Assembly (NCBI GenBank): GCA_036417435.1
Contig: CM070901.1
Span: 67,436,501-67,500,500, forward strand
Origin: Inia geoffrensis
Lineage: Eukaryota > Chordata > Mammalia > Artiodactyla > Iniidae
DNA: 64,000 nucleotides
Reading direction: 5' to 3'
In this document: piece after piece, positions 51,391 to 64,000 of the stretch
Layout of the letters: each line of letters opens with the position of its first letter
Numbering within the stretch: position 1 is the first letter of the stretch
Notes under the pieces: model-generated
The model's input: only the letters and a program-made list of their open reading frames with translations
Told to the model about the DNA's origin: nothing
Databases searched by the model: none
Translations under genes and position numbers: made by a program

Positions 51391-53625
51391 CACAACAAAA
51401 CACACAAAAACTGCCTCCTTTACCAACCAAGCACAGGTGGTATCAACATACAGCCAAACTCAGATTATTTTGAAACTGTCTTCACTTTTTTATTCATCTT
51501 CTTTTTTCCAACGGTCTTATTTCCATTTATCTCTCATTTTCAAATTCACATTACACAAAAAAAAGGGGGGAGAAGGAAAAATGAAAGCAAGTAATGCGGT
51601 TTTATTGAGAATTCCAGTAAAAGAGTTGAGATAGAAAGCCATATAAGGCATACAGAGTATCTGTGATTCCCCAATATTAGCTCCTCAGAGCTCACGGATT
51701 GTGACAAACTGCCTGGGAACATAAGACATCAATGTCCGCTTATGTTCACAACACACAGACACCATGAAGTCTAGATGCAGAGCACACACAGTTCATGCTA
51801 TACTAGCCATAACTCTGTTAAAAACAATCTGCAGAATAACCCTTAAAATATGTTTCAAATGCTTACTGAAATGACAGAACAGGTCAAATCTGGAGAAAAT
51901 AAGACATTAAAGGCAAACTGCCTAGAAGCGATAAATAGTTACATATATATTTTGAAAAATCAAAAGTTTCAAAGTTATTGTATACTACCTTAATATCAGG
52001 CTAGACCTTCACTTATTACAAAGTAAAGCTGTGTATTCCTCTATTACTTATGTTTTGCACAGCTCAGTACTGAAAATGGTGTTTGAGAAAGCTATTTCAG
52101 ACTAACCATCCACTAGTCCTTGTTTTATGTTAAAGATGTGTAGTCTAAAGAAAATATCAAAGTAACCAACTTAAACTCTGACAGTTTTCTCATCTGCCCT
52201 AGTCTCTCACTGATGTCCTCTCACAAGACAGAAGCAGCAGAAGTTACCACACTACCTCCTTTTATCTTTGAAAGTGACATAGTGACTTATTCAAGGTAAA
52301 GAAAGAAGTTAGCAAAGGATGTGCGTTTCTCATTTCAACTGCCTTTCCCTTCACTGTAACAAATCAAGTCTGAGGGGGAAGTAGCCAAGTGATATATGAT
52401 AAAGCCACTGTGATACTCCTCATAAGCCTCCCTATATATAACTCACGAAAGCCAAAACTAAAGAAAATCATCAACAGAATTTTCCATGCCCTCAAAACTC
52501 AGCTCTTCACTACTGATAGACTCTAAGCCATTTTTTTAAAGGATGAAATCCACAGGGGCTAGAAGAAAAGAGAACCAGTTACTTTGCGCAGATACTTTTT
52601 TGAAGAACATGAGTAAATTAGACTATTTGGGAAAAGAACTGCCCTTAGCTCTGCTACCTCTCTGCAATCCCAGATTCAATAACACCTGGTATTTAGATGT
52701 ATTTCTTCAGTTTATGTGTCACTTTGATAAATGTGGAAAGTACTTTTAGCCAAAAACTTGAATTAGATTTCATTTTAAAACGTGGCTGAACAAAACCATG
52801 TATACTTGGTGGTTTTAAGTCTGACATTTAAGTTATACAGTAACTTTTAACTTACAGCCAATAGTGATATCATACAGCAAAGTGTGCTCAGCAGTTGAAT
52901 AAGGAAAAAAAATTGAAGCCAGATTTGGGGACAGGCTGATCTCAGGATAAAAAGCTAAAAATTCTTCCTATAAAAATAATGAAAAGCTGACAAACTTGGA
53001 GAATATTGGAATTAGAGACATTTTATTTCTAACCAGTTCCAGGCCACTCAAATTCAATACCATATTCTCTGTGGTTACCTTTTCCCCTATAACATAGTCT
53101 CATAAGAAAACCACAGAGTAGCTGGTCCTTAAGTAGTACAATTTGCCCTTCCTCATCCAAGTCTGATGTCTCAAACTGTAAAGATTCTGGTTCTTGTGAG
53201 GTGACAGCACCCAACCAGAACAAACAAGGGAAAAGTATCATCAATTTCAAACACTTGTTATTTTTTTTTAACACCTAATATATTTAAAACCGCCTCGGGA
53301 TGTTGCCTTATTATTTGAAGAAAGGGAGAGTGGTTATAGTGACTTTTTAAATAGTAGAAAGGGAAAAATGTAACAAAGGAATCTATACACTGAAGTCCTA
53401 TGTGCCAGGAAGAAGTTCCTCTCACAGGGTTCTGTTATGATTCCTGTTCTGTCCAAAACACAGGTCCAGAAATTTCCTCAATTATATAATACAAACCTAT
53501 GACTATACAAGCGTCTGTCTAGAGATTTAATAAAATTTCTCTTATATATATTATCTTCTAATTTAATGGATAAGTGCTCTTACAATTACCATAGGGGTCA
53601 ATGTATAGAAAGAAATATAAAACTA
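51391..53625. other. ATF6 intron, no gene seen
   Basis: No splice-flanked ATF6 sequence, repeat or RNA gene recognised. The frames at 52543 and 53029 lack support. Confidence 0.4.
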
Positions 53626-53629
53626 TACA

Positions 53630-54185
53630 CAGTAGTTTTCAACCCTGGACATACCTCAGGATCACCTAAAGAAAAATACTTTGTTTAAAAATAAATGATT
53701 TAAGGACTTCTCTGGTGGCACAGTGGTTAAGAATCCACCTGCCAATGCAGGGGACATGGGTTTGATCCCTGGTCCGGGAAGATCCCACATGCCACGGAGC
53801 AACTAAGCCCATGCGCTGCAACTACTAAGCCCACGCACCGCAACTACTGAGCCCGTGAACCGCAACTACTGAGCCCATGTGCCACAACTACTGAAGCCCA
53901 TGCACCTAGAGCCCATGCTCCACAACAAGAGAAGCCACCGCAATGAGAAGCCCGCGCACAATGAAGAGTAGCCCCCACTCGCCGCAACTAGAGAAAGCCC
54001 GCGCACAGCAATGAAGACCCAGTGCAGCCAAAAGTAAAATAAATGAATAAATAAATTTTTAAAATAAAAATAAATGATTTAGACCCATCTCTCTAGATTC
54101 CATAGGTTTGGGGTAGGGCTCAGTTAGCTCTCTTTTTAAGATTTCATAGTGATTACGTACAGGAAAGGTTGAAAACCACTATGAG
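53630..54185 (+). mobile_element. MER5-like element split by a SINE
   Basis: Left part cagtagttttcaaccctgga to about 53703; right part from about 54080 to ggttgaaaaccactatgaga. The ends are inverted, as expected for hAT elements. A SINE at 53704-54063 interrupts it. Confidence 0.7.
53704..54063 (+). mobile_element. Long CHR-related SINE
   Basis: Begins ggacttctctggtggcacag with the long CAACTA-repeat body and an AATAAATA tail. Flanks aaaaataaatgattta match (about 53688 and 54067). Confidence 0.93.
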
Positions 54186-54189
54186 AGAA

Positions 54190-55086
54190 TTTACCAAAAA
54201 GTCATCCAAACTGTTAAGGAGCAAAGGAAAATTAGCAAAACATCAGGCAAACTTATATGATAAAAACTGTAGCCCTACCATTACTCAACAGTCAACAAAA
54301 CTCAGAACATAACAAGGCTGATAATAAACAACAAATTGCAAGTAGCATTTAGACTGATGTTTTCCCAACTAGCTCTTAATCACCCTGTTTTATAAAGAAG
54401 GAATTATTTTTAACACAGTTCGTTGCTGGTTAAACTTTATGTTGATAACAGAATCTTTCAGAAATTCTTTTCTTTCTATCAAAATTAATCTAATTCCCTT
54501 TTTCTTCGCTTATTTCCCCCTCATTTCTTAAATAAATTCAGCTTCCCTCCACGAAGAAATATTTTTACCAGTGTCTAAAATGAACACTGCTCATTTCCCC
54601 TACTTCACTGTATTTCCTTGATACCTGTACAAGTCTGAAATTTACATCAATCCTTGGGGCCTGGGAGCAAGTTAAACTTACCTAATGTCAAAATAGTGAT
54701 GAAGTGCAAACTTAAAACAACAACAAACCTTCAAAATCAAACAGAAGCACAGCATAGAGAAGTAATGAAAACCCATGCCTTTGGTATGAACAACATCAGG
54801 TATGAACTTTGACCACTGCATTAGGAAGTACGAACCCAAGAGGAGGAAATTCTAAAGATTAAGTCCTCTCCCTAACAAAGGAAATATCTTTCTCAACCTC
54901 ATAAAATTTAAATATAATAACCATTTATACTGTACCCTATCCAATTTCAACGTCTGTTAGAAGGTTTAGTGTCTGAAAAATGACTAGAAGAAACTACATT
55001 TATAGTGCAGAAAGTAGTAGTAACGAGATAAAGAGAACAGCTATGAAAATTAAGGTATCTTAGAAAATGTACAATCAGAAAAACAT
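54190..55086. other. ATF6 intron, no gene seen
   Basis: Nothing recognised. Confidence 0.4.
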
Positions 55087-55108
55087 AAAGAAAATGGAAC
55101 CAGTCATA

Positions 55109-55384
55109 CAGAGTGAACTAAGTCAGAAAGAGAAAAACAAATATATATTAACGCATATATGTGGAATCTAGCAAAATGGTACAGATGAACTGGTTTGCAA
55201 GGCAGAAATAGAGACACAGATGTAGAGAACAAACGTATGGACACCAAGGGGGGAAAGCAGAGGGGTGGGGTGGGGTGGGGGAGGTGTGGTGAATTGGAAG
55301 ATTGGGGTTGACATATACACACTAATATGCATAAAACAAATAACAAATAAGAACCTGCTGTAGAAAAAATTAAATTTAAAAAAA
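55109..55384 (+). mobile_element. Short L1 3' end insertion
   Basis: Begins gagtgaactaagtcagaaag and ends with a poly-A. Flanks aaagaaaatggaaccagtca (plus ta), near 55087 and 55385, are identical over about 22 bases, so a 5'-truncated L1 inserted here. Confidence 0.92.
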
Positions 55385-55799
55385 AAAGAAAATGGAACCA
55401 GTCATAAGAGGCCCAGGACTCGAAAAAAAATTTTTTTGGCCATTTTTATTCTATTAAGAGGGGGAACAACTTTTTTTCCATTTCTGTATTATACCTTGGT
55501 TACTGTCATGTGTCATAAACTTCCCTTGGAATGTCCTTCTCTCCTTCTCTCCTCATAAATCTTTAATTCTACTCTCCTCTGTGAAGTCTTTCCTTATAAT
55601 AACTCTCTCCATTTATCTCCCTCTTCTCAGTACAACACTCACAACATAAACCACATTACTTGGTGCTCACTATGACATTTCCTTGCACTAGTCACTGTTT
55701 CATGCTGCTCTCCTTTAGAGTGAACATGATGGCCTATGTGACCTGAACACAGCCTACCCTTTCAGCCCAATTGTTTACCATTCCCCACCATTCTATGCT

Positions 55800-56100
55800 C
55801 ATTAACATTCAATCATTCATTCATTTAGTCACTCAACCATCATCCAACAAATATTTATCAAGTAGCTACAACACATCAAGCTCAATCTAAAAGCAACGTA
55901 AGCTCTAGCCATCCATGACTGCTTCTTACTGTGGGTAAAAGCCATCTTCTTTCACCTCTCTAAGCATTTGTTCAGAATATTGCCTCTGCCTGGAATGCCC
56001 TTCCCTCTCTGTCACCATGATAAAAACCTTCTTTGCAATTCAGTGCAACATGTGTCTACCATGTACTACATACACTATGCTAGATGCTGAGAATATATTT
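55800..56100. mobile_element. L2-like fragments
   Basis: Text catccaacaaatatttatca and ttgcctctgcctggaatgcc indicates L2 pieces in both directions. Confidence 0.5.
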
Positions 56101-56145
56101 AAAAAGGAATAAGGCAGAACTTCTATTCTCAAAAAAACAAAAAGG

Positions 56146-56266
56146 AGGGAATTCCGTGGCGGTCCAATGGTTAGGACTCAGCACTTTCACTGCCAGGGCC
56201 CAGGTTCGATCCCTCGTTGGGGAACTAAGATCCCACAAGCTGCTCAGTGAGGTCAAAAAAAAACAA
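56146..56266 (+). mobile_element. Old SINE
   Basis: Begins agggaattccgtggcggtcc and contains cccaggttcgatccctcgtt with an A-rich tail; a short older relative of the CHR copies. Confidence 0.8.
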
Positions 56267-56689
56267 AAGAATGGTCCATGGGAAACTGTGGAATCTCAAT
56301 AAAGTAAGCACCACTAAGAATTAAAAAAAAAAAAAAAAAAGGAAAAAGGAGTCTATAGTGATGAAGACAGATACACCAACAAATAATTAGTAAAATATAA
56401 TACATTCTATTATATGTATACAGGATAATTTGGGAACACCAAGAAATACTTAGCCCAGCCTAGGGGTGAGCTGAACTTGCTCAACGCCACTTTTGAAATC
56501 TGTAATAACAATTCCCCTGCTTTTCTTTATAGCTATACCATTTATGCACATGCATTCATAATGTACAGTTTTTCTGTGAACTTTCTATAAATGTAATCAT
56601 ACTGTACATATTTTTCTGCAATTTGCTTTTCCCACACAGTATGGTACTTTCTACAAGGTCTGATAAATAGCATTTTAATACCATAATTT

Positions 56690-59500
56690 AAAACCAAATT
56701 TCATTATGACTTCTTTGATCTATGGGTTATTTAGAACTATGCCTTTTAATTTTTAGTAGTATAGGAGTTCTTAGTTTCATCTTTTTGTTATTGATTTCTA
56801 GCTTAATTGCACTAACAGTGAATGTAGTCCATATGTAGTTTTTGAAACTTGCTGGTATTTCCTTTATGACCTAGTACAGATTAATTTTTAACACTTTCAT
56901 ATATGGTTGGAAAACTCTGTGTTGATAGATGCCGTATATATACATACAGCCACTAGATCAAATTTAATAATGACAATAATCTAATCTTCTGTATCCTTGC
57001 AGATTTTCTTGTCTATGTGGTCTATCAATTACTGAGAGAGGTATGCTAAAATTTCCCATTATGGCAGCAGAATGTCAATTTTCACCTGTAGGTCCATCAG
57101 TTATTGTTTCCAAGCTATATTATTAGGAGCATACTAATTTAGAATTATTATATCTTCCTGATAAACTATACTTTTAAATCAGCATGTAGTGACTAGGTCT
57201 AATAATACTTTTCTCCTTAAAGTATATGTATCTGATATTAATAGAGTAACTCCAGCTTTCTTTTAGCTACTGCTTGCTGTTCCATCCTTTGATCTTCTAC
57301 TTTTTCTGTAGCTTTATGCTTTTAGGTGTTTCTCTTATAAACAGCATGAGTTGAATTTTGCTTTTCAGTTTTGCTTTTCAATTTTGCATCCAGTCTGACA
57401 ATCTTTGCCTTCTAAATGCACAGTTCAGTACATTTCCATTTGTTGTGATTACAGATAATATTCTAGATTCATTTCTACTACAGTATTGTGTGCTTTCATA
57501 ATTTAGCTGTTTCTTTATTTCTCTCTTCATGCCATCTTTCTGACTGAATCCGTCCACCTCATTCCACAATACTACTTCTAATAGATTTTGAAATGATATA
57601 TTCTAATTATATTTTGTTAGATGTTACCCCTCAAAACTTTAAAATGCCAATTAATTTAACAAGTCTAAACATAGTCATTATCTTTACTTCCCAAACAATA
57701 GAAACTTTGAGTGCTTTAAGTTCAGTCACACCCCTCACAATTTATCCGATGTTACTGTCCAGAAATTATAGTAGTCCCCCTTTACCTGCGGTATCACTTT
57801 CCACAGTTTCATTTACCTGTGATCAACCACATACTAAAAATATTAAATGAAAAATTCCGGAAATAAACAATTTATAAATTTTAAATTGTGCACTATTCTG
57901 AGTAGCATGATGAAGTCTCGCACTGTCCTGCTCAGTCCCACCCTTTCAAGACGTCAATCATCCCTTTGTTTAGTGTATCCCACTGGTTTAGTCACTTAGC
58001 AGCCATCTCAGTTACTAGGTTGACTGTCGCAGTATCAGTATTGCAGTGTTTGTATTCAAGTAACCCTTATTTTACTTAATAATGGCCCCAAAGTGCAAGA
58101 GTAGTGATGCTGGCAATCTGTATATGCCAAAGAGAAGCCGTAAAGTGCTTCCTTTAAGTGAAAAGGTAAAGTTCTCTACTTAATATGGAAAGGAAAAAAA
58201 TCATATGCTGAGGTTGCTAAAATCTACGGTAAGAACAAATCTTCTATCCATGAAATTGTGAAGAAGGAAAAAGAAATTCGTACTAGTTTTATCATCACAT
58301 CTCAAGCTGCAGAAGTTATGGCCACAGGGTATAAGTGCTTAGTTAAGATGGAAAAGACATTAAATTTGTACCATAAGCTATTTTGAGAGAGAAAGAGTTC
58401 ACATTCACATAACTTTTATTAAGTATATTGTTGTAATTGTTTTTTTATTACTAGTTACTGTTGTTAACCTCTTACTGTGACTAATCTATACATTAAACTT
58501 TATCATGGGTAGGTACGTATAGAAAAAACATAGTATATATAGGGTTTGATACCATCCATGATTCCAAGGCATCCATGCGGTCTTGGAATATTATCCCCCA
58601 AGGGTAAGGGGGGAATACTATACTTCCATCTGGATTTGTTTTAACCTTACAAACTAGACATTGTTAATGTTTTATACCATCAACTTTTTAAAAAGTTTCA
58701 TTCACATTTATTATTTTTGTTGTTGCTGGCTCTTCATTTCTATATCTCAAATCTTCTTTGAGGTTATTTTCCTCCTTCCTTAATACCTTGACACTTTTGA
58801 AGATTACAAAAATGCTTTAATGTCCCCCTCAATCTGGCTTTATCTGATGTTTCTTCATGGTAAAACCCAGGTTATGCCATTTTGGCAAGAATGTCACAGA
58901 ACTGATGTTGTGCCCTTTTCAGTGCATCACATCAGGATGTACAAGATGTCAGTATGTCTCATGACTGGTGATGTTACTTTGATTACTAAGTTACTGTAGT
59001 GTAACCCCATAGTTATGGTAGTGTCTCTTAATATCTCTCAAGTTTTCCATCTCTATGTCTCTCTGTGTTACATTCTGTATAATTTCTTCAGATCCATCTT
59101 CCCATTTACTATTTCTTTCTTCAAATGTGCCTAATTTTTTGTTTTAACCTGTGCATTGTTTTTCTAATGTCAACTTTTTAATTATCACATTTTCAGTTTC
59201 TTTTTCAAAATGTCCTGATTAATTCTTATAGTCTTTTGTTCTTTCGTCATACTTCAATTCCCTCTTTTATTTAACATATTTATTTTACCTCTAGTATCTG
59301 TTAATTCAAATATTTGTCGTCTTTCAGAGTTTTATTCTGTAGTTTATTTCCTCTAACTCTTATTCATGGTGGCCTGTTTCCTGGTGTGTTTAATAATTTG
59401 GGGGAGGTGAGAGGATGTGGATTCATGTTCAGTTGGAACCCTACCTTTGGCAATTTTTCAGATGTCTGTTTAAAGTGCCTTTCTCTGAGAAGGATTTACA
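56690..59500 (-). mobile_element. Old L1-like stretch split by a Tigger element
   Basis: At 56690-57540, text such as atctatgggttatttagaac and gtatctgatattaatagagt resembles reverse-complement L1 endonuclease coding sequence. At 58621-59500 there is 5' L1-like material. The order fits one old minus-strand L1, but divergence is high and the right half is uncertain. Confidence 0.5.
57770..58620 (+). mobile_element. Tigger-type DNA transposon remnant
   Basis: Inverted ends: tagtagtccccctttacctg on the left and ggtaaggggggaatacta on the right, with TA at both borders. A partial transposase N-terminus begins at 58082 (MAPKCKSSDAGNLYMPKRSR) and continues YAEVAKIYGKNKSSIHEIVK, a CENP-B-like DNA-binding helix-turn-helix, broken by stops. 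Internally deleted and inactive. Confidence 0.85.
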
Positions 59501-59539
59501 TTTGATTCTGCCAGGAGACTAGCAGTACCACCAACACAG

Positions 59540-61850
59540 GACCGCTTAAACTAAACTTTTGTCTTGGTTTTTTTGGGGGCCACACAAGTAGTGCAAATTC
59601 AGGCTCAAACTGCATGAGTTAGGGCTTGTGGTAAAGAGAAAATTCTTTCTTTATTTCTACTCTACTCAAAGCCAACACCAAGATAGGTACTTACCAACAC
59701 TCTCCCTATGTGGTATGGCAATCTACTTTTTTCTCTTTTAGCAACCAAGAATGTCATTCTTTGGAAGTTCCAGCTTTACTTGGGTGGGGGTAGGAGGGCT
59801 TCAGTTGTGACTTCTCACCTTGCTTGGATCCAGAGCTTTCTTTCCTCTTCCCAGATGCTAGGACAAAAGGATGAGGAAATAACTCTAGGACAAGCACCAC
59901 TTCCAATGTTAGCTTACCATAATGGATTTATGTTACCTTAATATTCTGGCCTCTGAGAAGTGCTTCCTTTTCCTCAGTTCAGCCATGAAATCAAAGAGTT
60001 TTGATTTGTTTTTTAATCCAGCATTTTCCGGTGTACTAAAATGCAAAGTTTCTCTGTACCTCTAGCCCACCATACTGCCAAAAACAGAAGTCCTTAAGGT
60101 TTCTTGAAGAATGACAGGAAAAAAAAATGCTTTATAAAAGGCAGAGTTTTCAATGATCATTTCTTAAAAAGAGATCTGGGTTAAATTTCAGGTTCTACAA
60201 CTATAAAATATGACTAATAATCATAGAATCAACCCCAATGAGTAGTAAGTAAGAAGAGGGTTTCCTACCAATTCACATTTGTCCTGTTTAGCCATTCCCT
60301 GATGCCTGGAGTTACTATTTTTATAGACCACCCAGAGTAGGCCAGTTCTTTGAATCCTGTGCCAAAAATAGCTAGATGCCTTCTTTACCATCCACACAAT
60401 ATCAATAAGGTCAGAAAAATTAACCCTTTTAAGTCTACTTAGTTTATTTTCTTTTTCTGTGTGATGACTATTCAGTAACCCCAAACTCTCCAAACTAGTC
60501 AGTTTTGCTACACATTACTTTGACAAAACTCTCTTACTTTAGATGTAAGATGTATTTACATTTCATCACCAAGTGCCTTCAGGAAATGTTTCTTAAGGCA
60601 TACCTATATTTGGCAAATGTGTGTTATATATTTTCTCACTTGGACCCATACCAGTAAGGCACAAAAGTTCAATTCTACATTGAACATCTGAAACAACATT
60701 AACAACACTACTATGGTAATGTGATCTCTTCTGAAAGAGTTTAAGTTCCTAAATTTAAAATGCTTTCGAAATCTTTGATTAAAATGTCTATTTGTCTGGC
60801 CAGACTTAGTTTTGTAGTACCTGAGAAAAGCTGAGTTAGAACTCACAATCTATTATTTAAAAGCCTATGCAGTTTCTGCACCAGTTAAAACATAATGCTT
60901 GCTTTATACATATTCAAGGCCACGGATGTGGATGTTGCTCACTAAATATCTTCCAGGTGGTACTAATAAGGTTCAACTGGGGATATCCCGCTCCTCTGGC
61001 AGATTCCCAGGTCCGAGAAGATCATTGGTTTTGCAGTGAAAAGACGGCAAACAATGAGGTCAATTAAGAAATGCTTCTGAATAATATACATGATGCAACA
61101 TCTCCATTCCCAACATTTGGTTCAGGGGTAGATTTCAGTCTTTCAAACATTGTTGCTCTCTGAGCTTTGATATTTCACTGTGCCAAATTTTCTCCAGAAG
61201 AAATAGTTCCTGCTTTTTATGAGTTTCATAGCCAGTTTCTTTCCTATTTCCTTCTTGGTATCTGGAGATATTCCAACTTGTTAAGACATTTTGATATTTC
61301 TTCATTCCTGCTAGCTCTTCTCTTTGTTGCTTTTCTTCAATCTAAGCCTTTTAACATGTTTTCAAAATCTGAACAGTTCCTAATATTCCCGCTACTTCTT
61401 GGCTTTCTGTTCCTAAAGCCTTCACACAGAGACAGACACAGATTTCCTTAGGTTGTTGCTCAGTATTTTCAAGTATTTAAACTTTCTCCCATTCTTAATT
61501 CTCCTTTTTGTACTGTCCGTCTAATTTTTTTAAACACAAACCTTTATTAATAAATTGAGACTATTATCTCCTCCATCCATAATGGATCAATCTACTTGCT
61601 CATGGAAATAAGACCCAACCCGTGATATACCCATCACCTCAGCCATCAGTGAAGATCATTAATTCATTAAAAATTTTTTGTTCCTGTCTTATTTTTCAAA
61701 TCTCTGTTGACTTATGAGGGCTTTCACAGCAAGACGTCCCCAATACCACCCTCATTTCCTGAAGCATAATTCCATTCTCTTTATTTGTTCATCAAATGCT
61801 ACTCCATAAAGCCTCTGTGACTACCATCATCAGAGTCACTGATGTTCCTT
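59540..61850. other. ATF6 intron, no gene seen
   Basis: Pyrimidine-rich stretches and short frames only; no splice-supported exon recognised. Confidence 0.4.
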
Positions 61851-61867
61851 CAACAATATGCCCCTAT

Positions 61868-62142
61868 TGGGAATTCCCTGGTGGTGCAGTGGATAAGACT
61901 CTGCATTCCCAATGCAGTGGGTCTGGGTTAGATCCCTGGCCAGGGAACTAGATCCCACATGCATACCGCAACTAAGAGTTCGCATGCCACAACGAAGGAG
62001 CCCACGTGCCACAACTAAGGAGCCCACAAGCCGCAACTACAGAGCCCGCCTGCTGCAACTAAGGAGCCCGCCTGCTGCAACTAAGACCCGGTGCAACCAA
62101 ATAAATAAATATTTTAAATATATATATATATATTTTAAAAAT
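61868..62142 (+). mobile_element. CHR-related SINE
   Basis: Begins gggaattccctggtggtgca with a CAACTA-rich body and an AT-repeat tail. Flanks aatatgccccta at 61855 and about 62143 match. Confidence 0.92.
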
Positions 62143-62904
62143 GAATATGCCCCTACCTTTATACAACATCTACATAATTCTTTTTCATACTACAGTTGTT
62201 TACATATGTGCTTCTCTTACTAAACTTTTATTCATGTTTGCATTCCTGGCTCCTTGCTCAGTACCTGGCAAACAACAGTCCTCTAAAAATATTTGCTGTA
62301 TGTCTGACTGAATAAGTAATGAGTACCTCATATAGCCTAGATAAGAAATGAAGAACTAAAAGCACATAGCTTTTGAGAAATAGCAAATGAACACACATAA
62401 CTGTGTATCCCCTCTGGGATGAACACTGTCTTGTCTCTACAGGACAAAATTAAACAACTAGACAACATGATCTAAGACCTTATACCGGTGACAAAATATG
62501 CATAAGAAACAGTAACAGCACAAAGCACAACTTCAACAAGGGGAAGAAAATGTAACAAATTGATAACTGGTGAGAAGCAGTTGAATAAAGCAATATCAAG
62601 AATGTCAGTGGGGAGAGACTAAAACACATAAGTTGAAAGACGGATGTTCTTTCAGTTTAGGAATGGTGTACATAAACGTACAAAAATAGGAATTAGTAAA
62701 TATATGCAGAGTATGGCAAGCAGGTTACTTGTCAATAAACACTAGATACATATTTAATACATGCAAGTAGGTTTACAGCATCTCATACCAAAAGAAAAGA
62801 TTTTTTGGTCAAGATTACAAGTAATCCTTTTAAAAGAGAAATACAACTAGCTAAAGACTTATCAAAAAATAACTTGCTACTAATGGGGAGTGAGGGTAGG
62901 GGGA

Positions 62905-63300
62905 ACATATTCATTCATACCAAAAATATTTATTGAGAGACTGCTATGTGCCAGGCACTGTTCTAAGCACTGTAAAAGAAAAAAGAGATGAAAATCTCTG
63001 CAAGGAAATAAAGAAAATAAGTAAATTATACAGTATACTAGAAGACAAGAGGTACTATGGAGAAAAGTAAAAGAAAAAAGAGAATAGGAAGTATGGTGGC
63101 AGGAGCAGGGGTGGCAATTTAGAGAAGGCAGTCCAGGACAGTCTCGTTGAGGTGGCATTTGAGATGACACTTGAAGGAAGGCCACTGGAGGAAGAGCATT
63201 ACAGGCAGTAGGAATAATAAATGTGAAGAAACTGAAACAGGAACATCATTAGTGTGTTTGAGGAAGAGCAAGGAGGCCAGTGTGGCTGCAAAAATGTTAA
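62905..63300 (-). mobile_element. L2 fragment
   Basis: Begins tattcattcataccaaaaat with tgctatgtgccaggcactgt, then gaggaagagcattacaggca and gcaaggaggccagtgtggct, in reverse L2 order. Confidence 0.8.
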
Positions 63301-63364
63301 GATAACATTTTTGATCCAGAAGACAGGTAAATATTAAAAAACACTTACAATATCCATGTTAGGA

Positions 63365-63610
63365 ACGGTGTAGAGAAACGGATCTTCCTTCCACTTGCTG
63401 GTGGGAGTGTAAACTGGGACAGTCTTTTTGGAAGGCAATTTGGCAGAATCTATTACAATTTCAGATATTCATGCCTTCTAACTCCAGTCTACTACTCTCT
63501 CTCCACACACACACACAATACAGACTCCATGTATGTAAACAATACCACGCGTGTGTGTGTATGGAAATAATTTAAATGCCCATTAATAGGAAAATGGTTA
63601 AATTAATTAT
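63365..63610 (+). mobile_element. Old L1 scrap
   Basis: Text cacttgctggtgggagtgta and ttaataggaaaatggttaaa resembles the ORF2 C-terminal region of an old L1, with short CA and GT runs inside. Confidence 0.55.
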
Positions 63611-64000
63611 GGCAGCAGTTCTCAAAGTGTAGAGCCCTGGGGTTCTAGGTAGTCCAAAGAGCATTCAAAAGGAGAAGGAAAAGTAGCAGCCTCTGTAATA
63701 ATAAAAGTTAGAATCTTCAGGGTATAACTACTAATAATGGTAGCCTAAAAACTGGTATTTAAATCTAAGATAATAATTGAAACCTATGGCTCTGTTATCC
63801 TCAATGGCTGTGGCAAAAGTCACAGAGGAAAGTCAGTGGAAAAAGTCATTATATAAAAGAGACTTTGAAAGGAAGAAATGAGTGTAGCTGGAGAAGTTCT
63901 AACAAATGGCCTACACCCATGAAGCCCCCTCTGGTACTGAGGGTCCCAGTATAAAACGCTTCATTTTGAGAGCTGCTAGTGACTCTATATTCACTCCACA

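Noticed and set aside
53029..53274. 81-codon minus-strand frame with a hydrophobic N-terminal segment
   Set aside because: No repeat match, but no splice context or known family either; probably chance.

Overview
The window is mammalian nuclear DNA, almost certainly from a cetacean. The main clue is a set of young tRNA-derived SINEs sharing one head (cttccctggtggcgcagtgg) and one tail (gagaggcccgcgtaccgc plus poly-A), the CHR-type SINE typical of whales and dolphins. They sit among young and old L1s, L2, MIR, MER5-like and Tigger-like DNA elements and LTR fragments. Nothing bacterial, viral or plasmid-like is present. Most long open frames are SINE or LINE shadows.

One host gene can be recognised. 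Five short exons on the minus strand, with good splice sites and matching phases, encode a continuous part of ATF6, the ER-membrane transcription factor of the unfolded protein response. In gene order they are 40916-40785, 30385-30272, 29183-29084, 23063-22996 and 15829-15715. Introns between them are about 10.4, 1.1, 6.0 and 7.2 kb. They encode the lumenal region from just after the membrane segment, including the site-1 protease motif RRHLL, to the motif FYVVSFRR. Upstream bZIP and membrane exons and the last exons were not found and probably lie outside, so the window is probably all intragenic ATF6 sequence.

Layout: 1-4015 two L1s in tandem with SINE insertions; 4016-15714 intron with scattered SINE, L2, MIR and CA repeats, and a coding-like remnant near 4050-4500; 15715-15829 ATF6 exon; 16821-22465 a Tigger-like element split by a 5-kb minus-strand L1; 22763-23839 a SINE cluster around an ATF6 exon; 25970-28310 an L2 with nested insertions; 28326-30385 two ATF6 exons; 31508-37470 an L2 split by a rearranged L1; 37824-42613 several SINEs and one ATF6 exon; 43440-45120 old repeats and an LTR-like element; 45192-45743 a processed GCSH pseudogene; 45757-56300 L2, MIR, MER5 and SINE copies; 56690-59500 an old L1-like stretch split by a Tigger element; 59540-64000 mostly unremarkable intron with a SINE and L2.

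No undescribed system was found. The most useful observations are the ATF6 exons and their apparent residue changes, an inverted SINE pair bracketing one exon, the nested L1 structures with target-site duplications, and the GCSH pseudogene. Comparisons with human ATF6 and GCSH are from memory and need an alignment.
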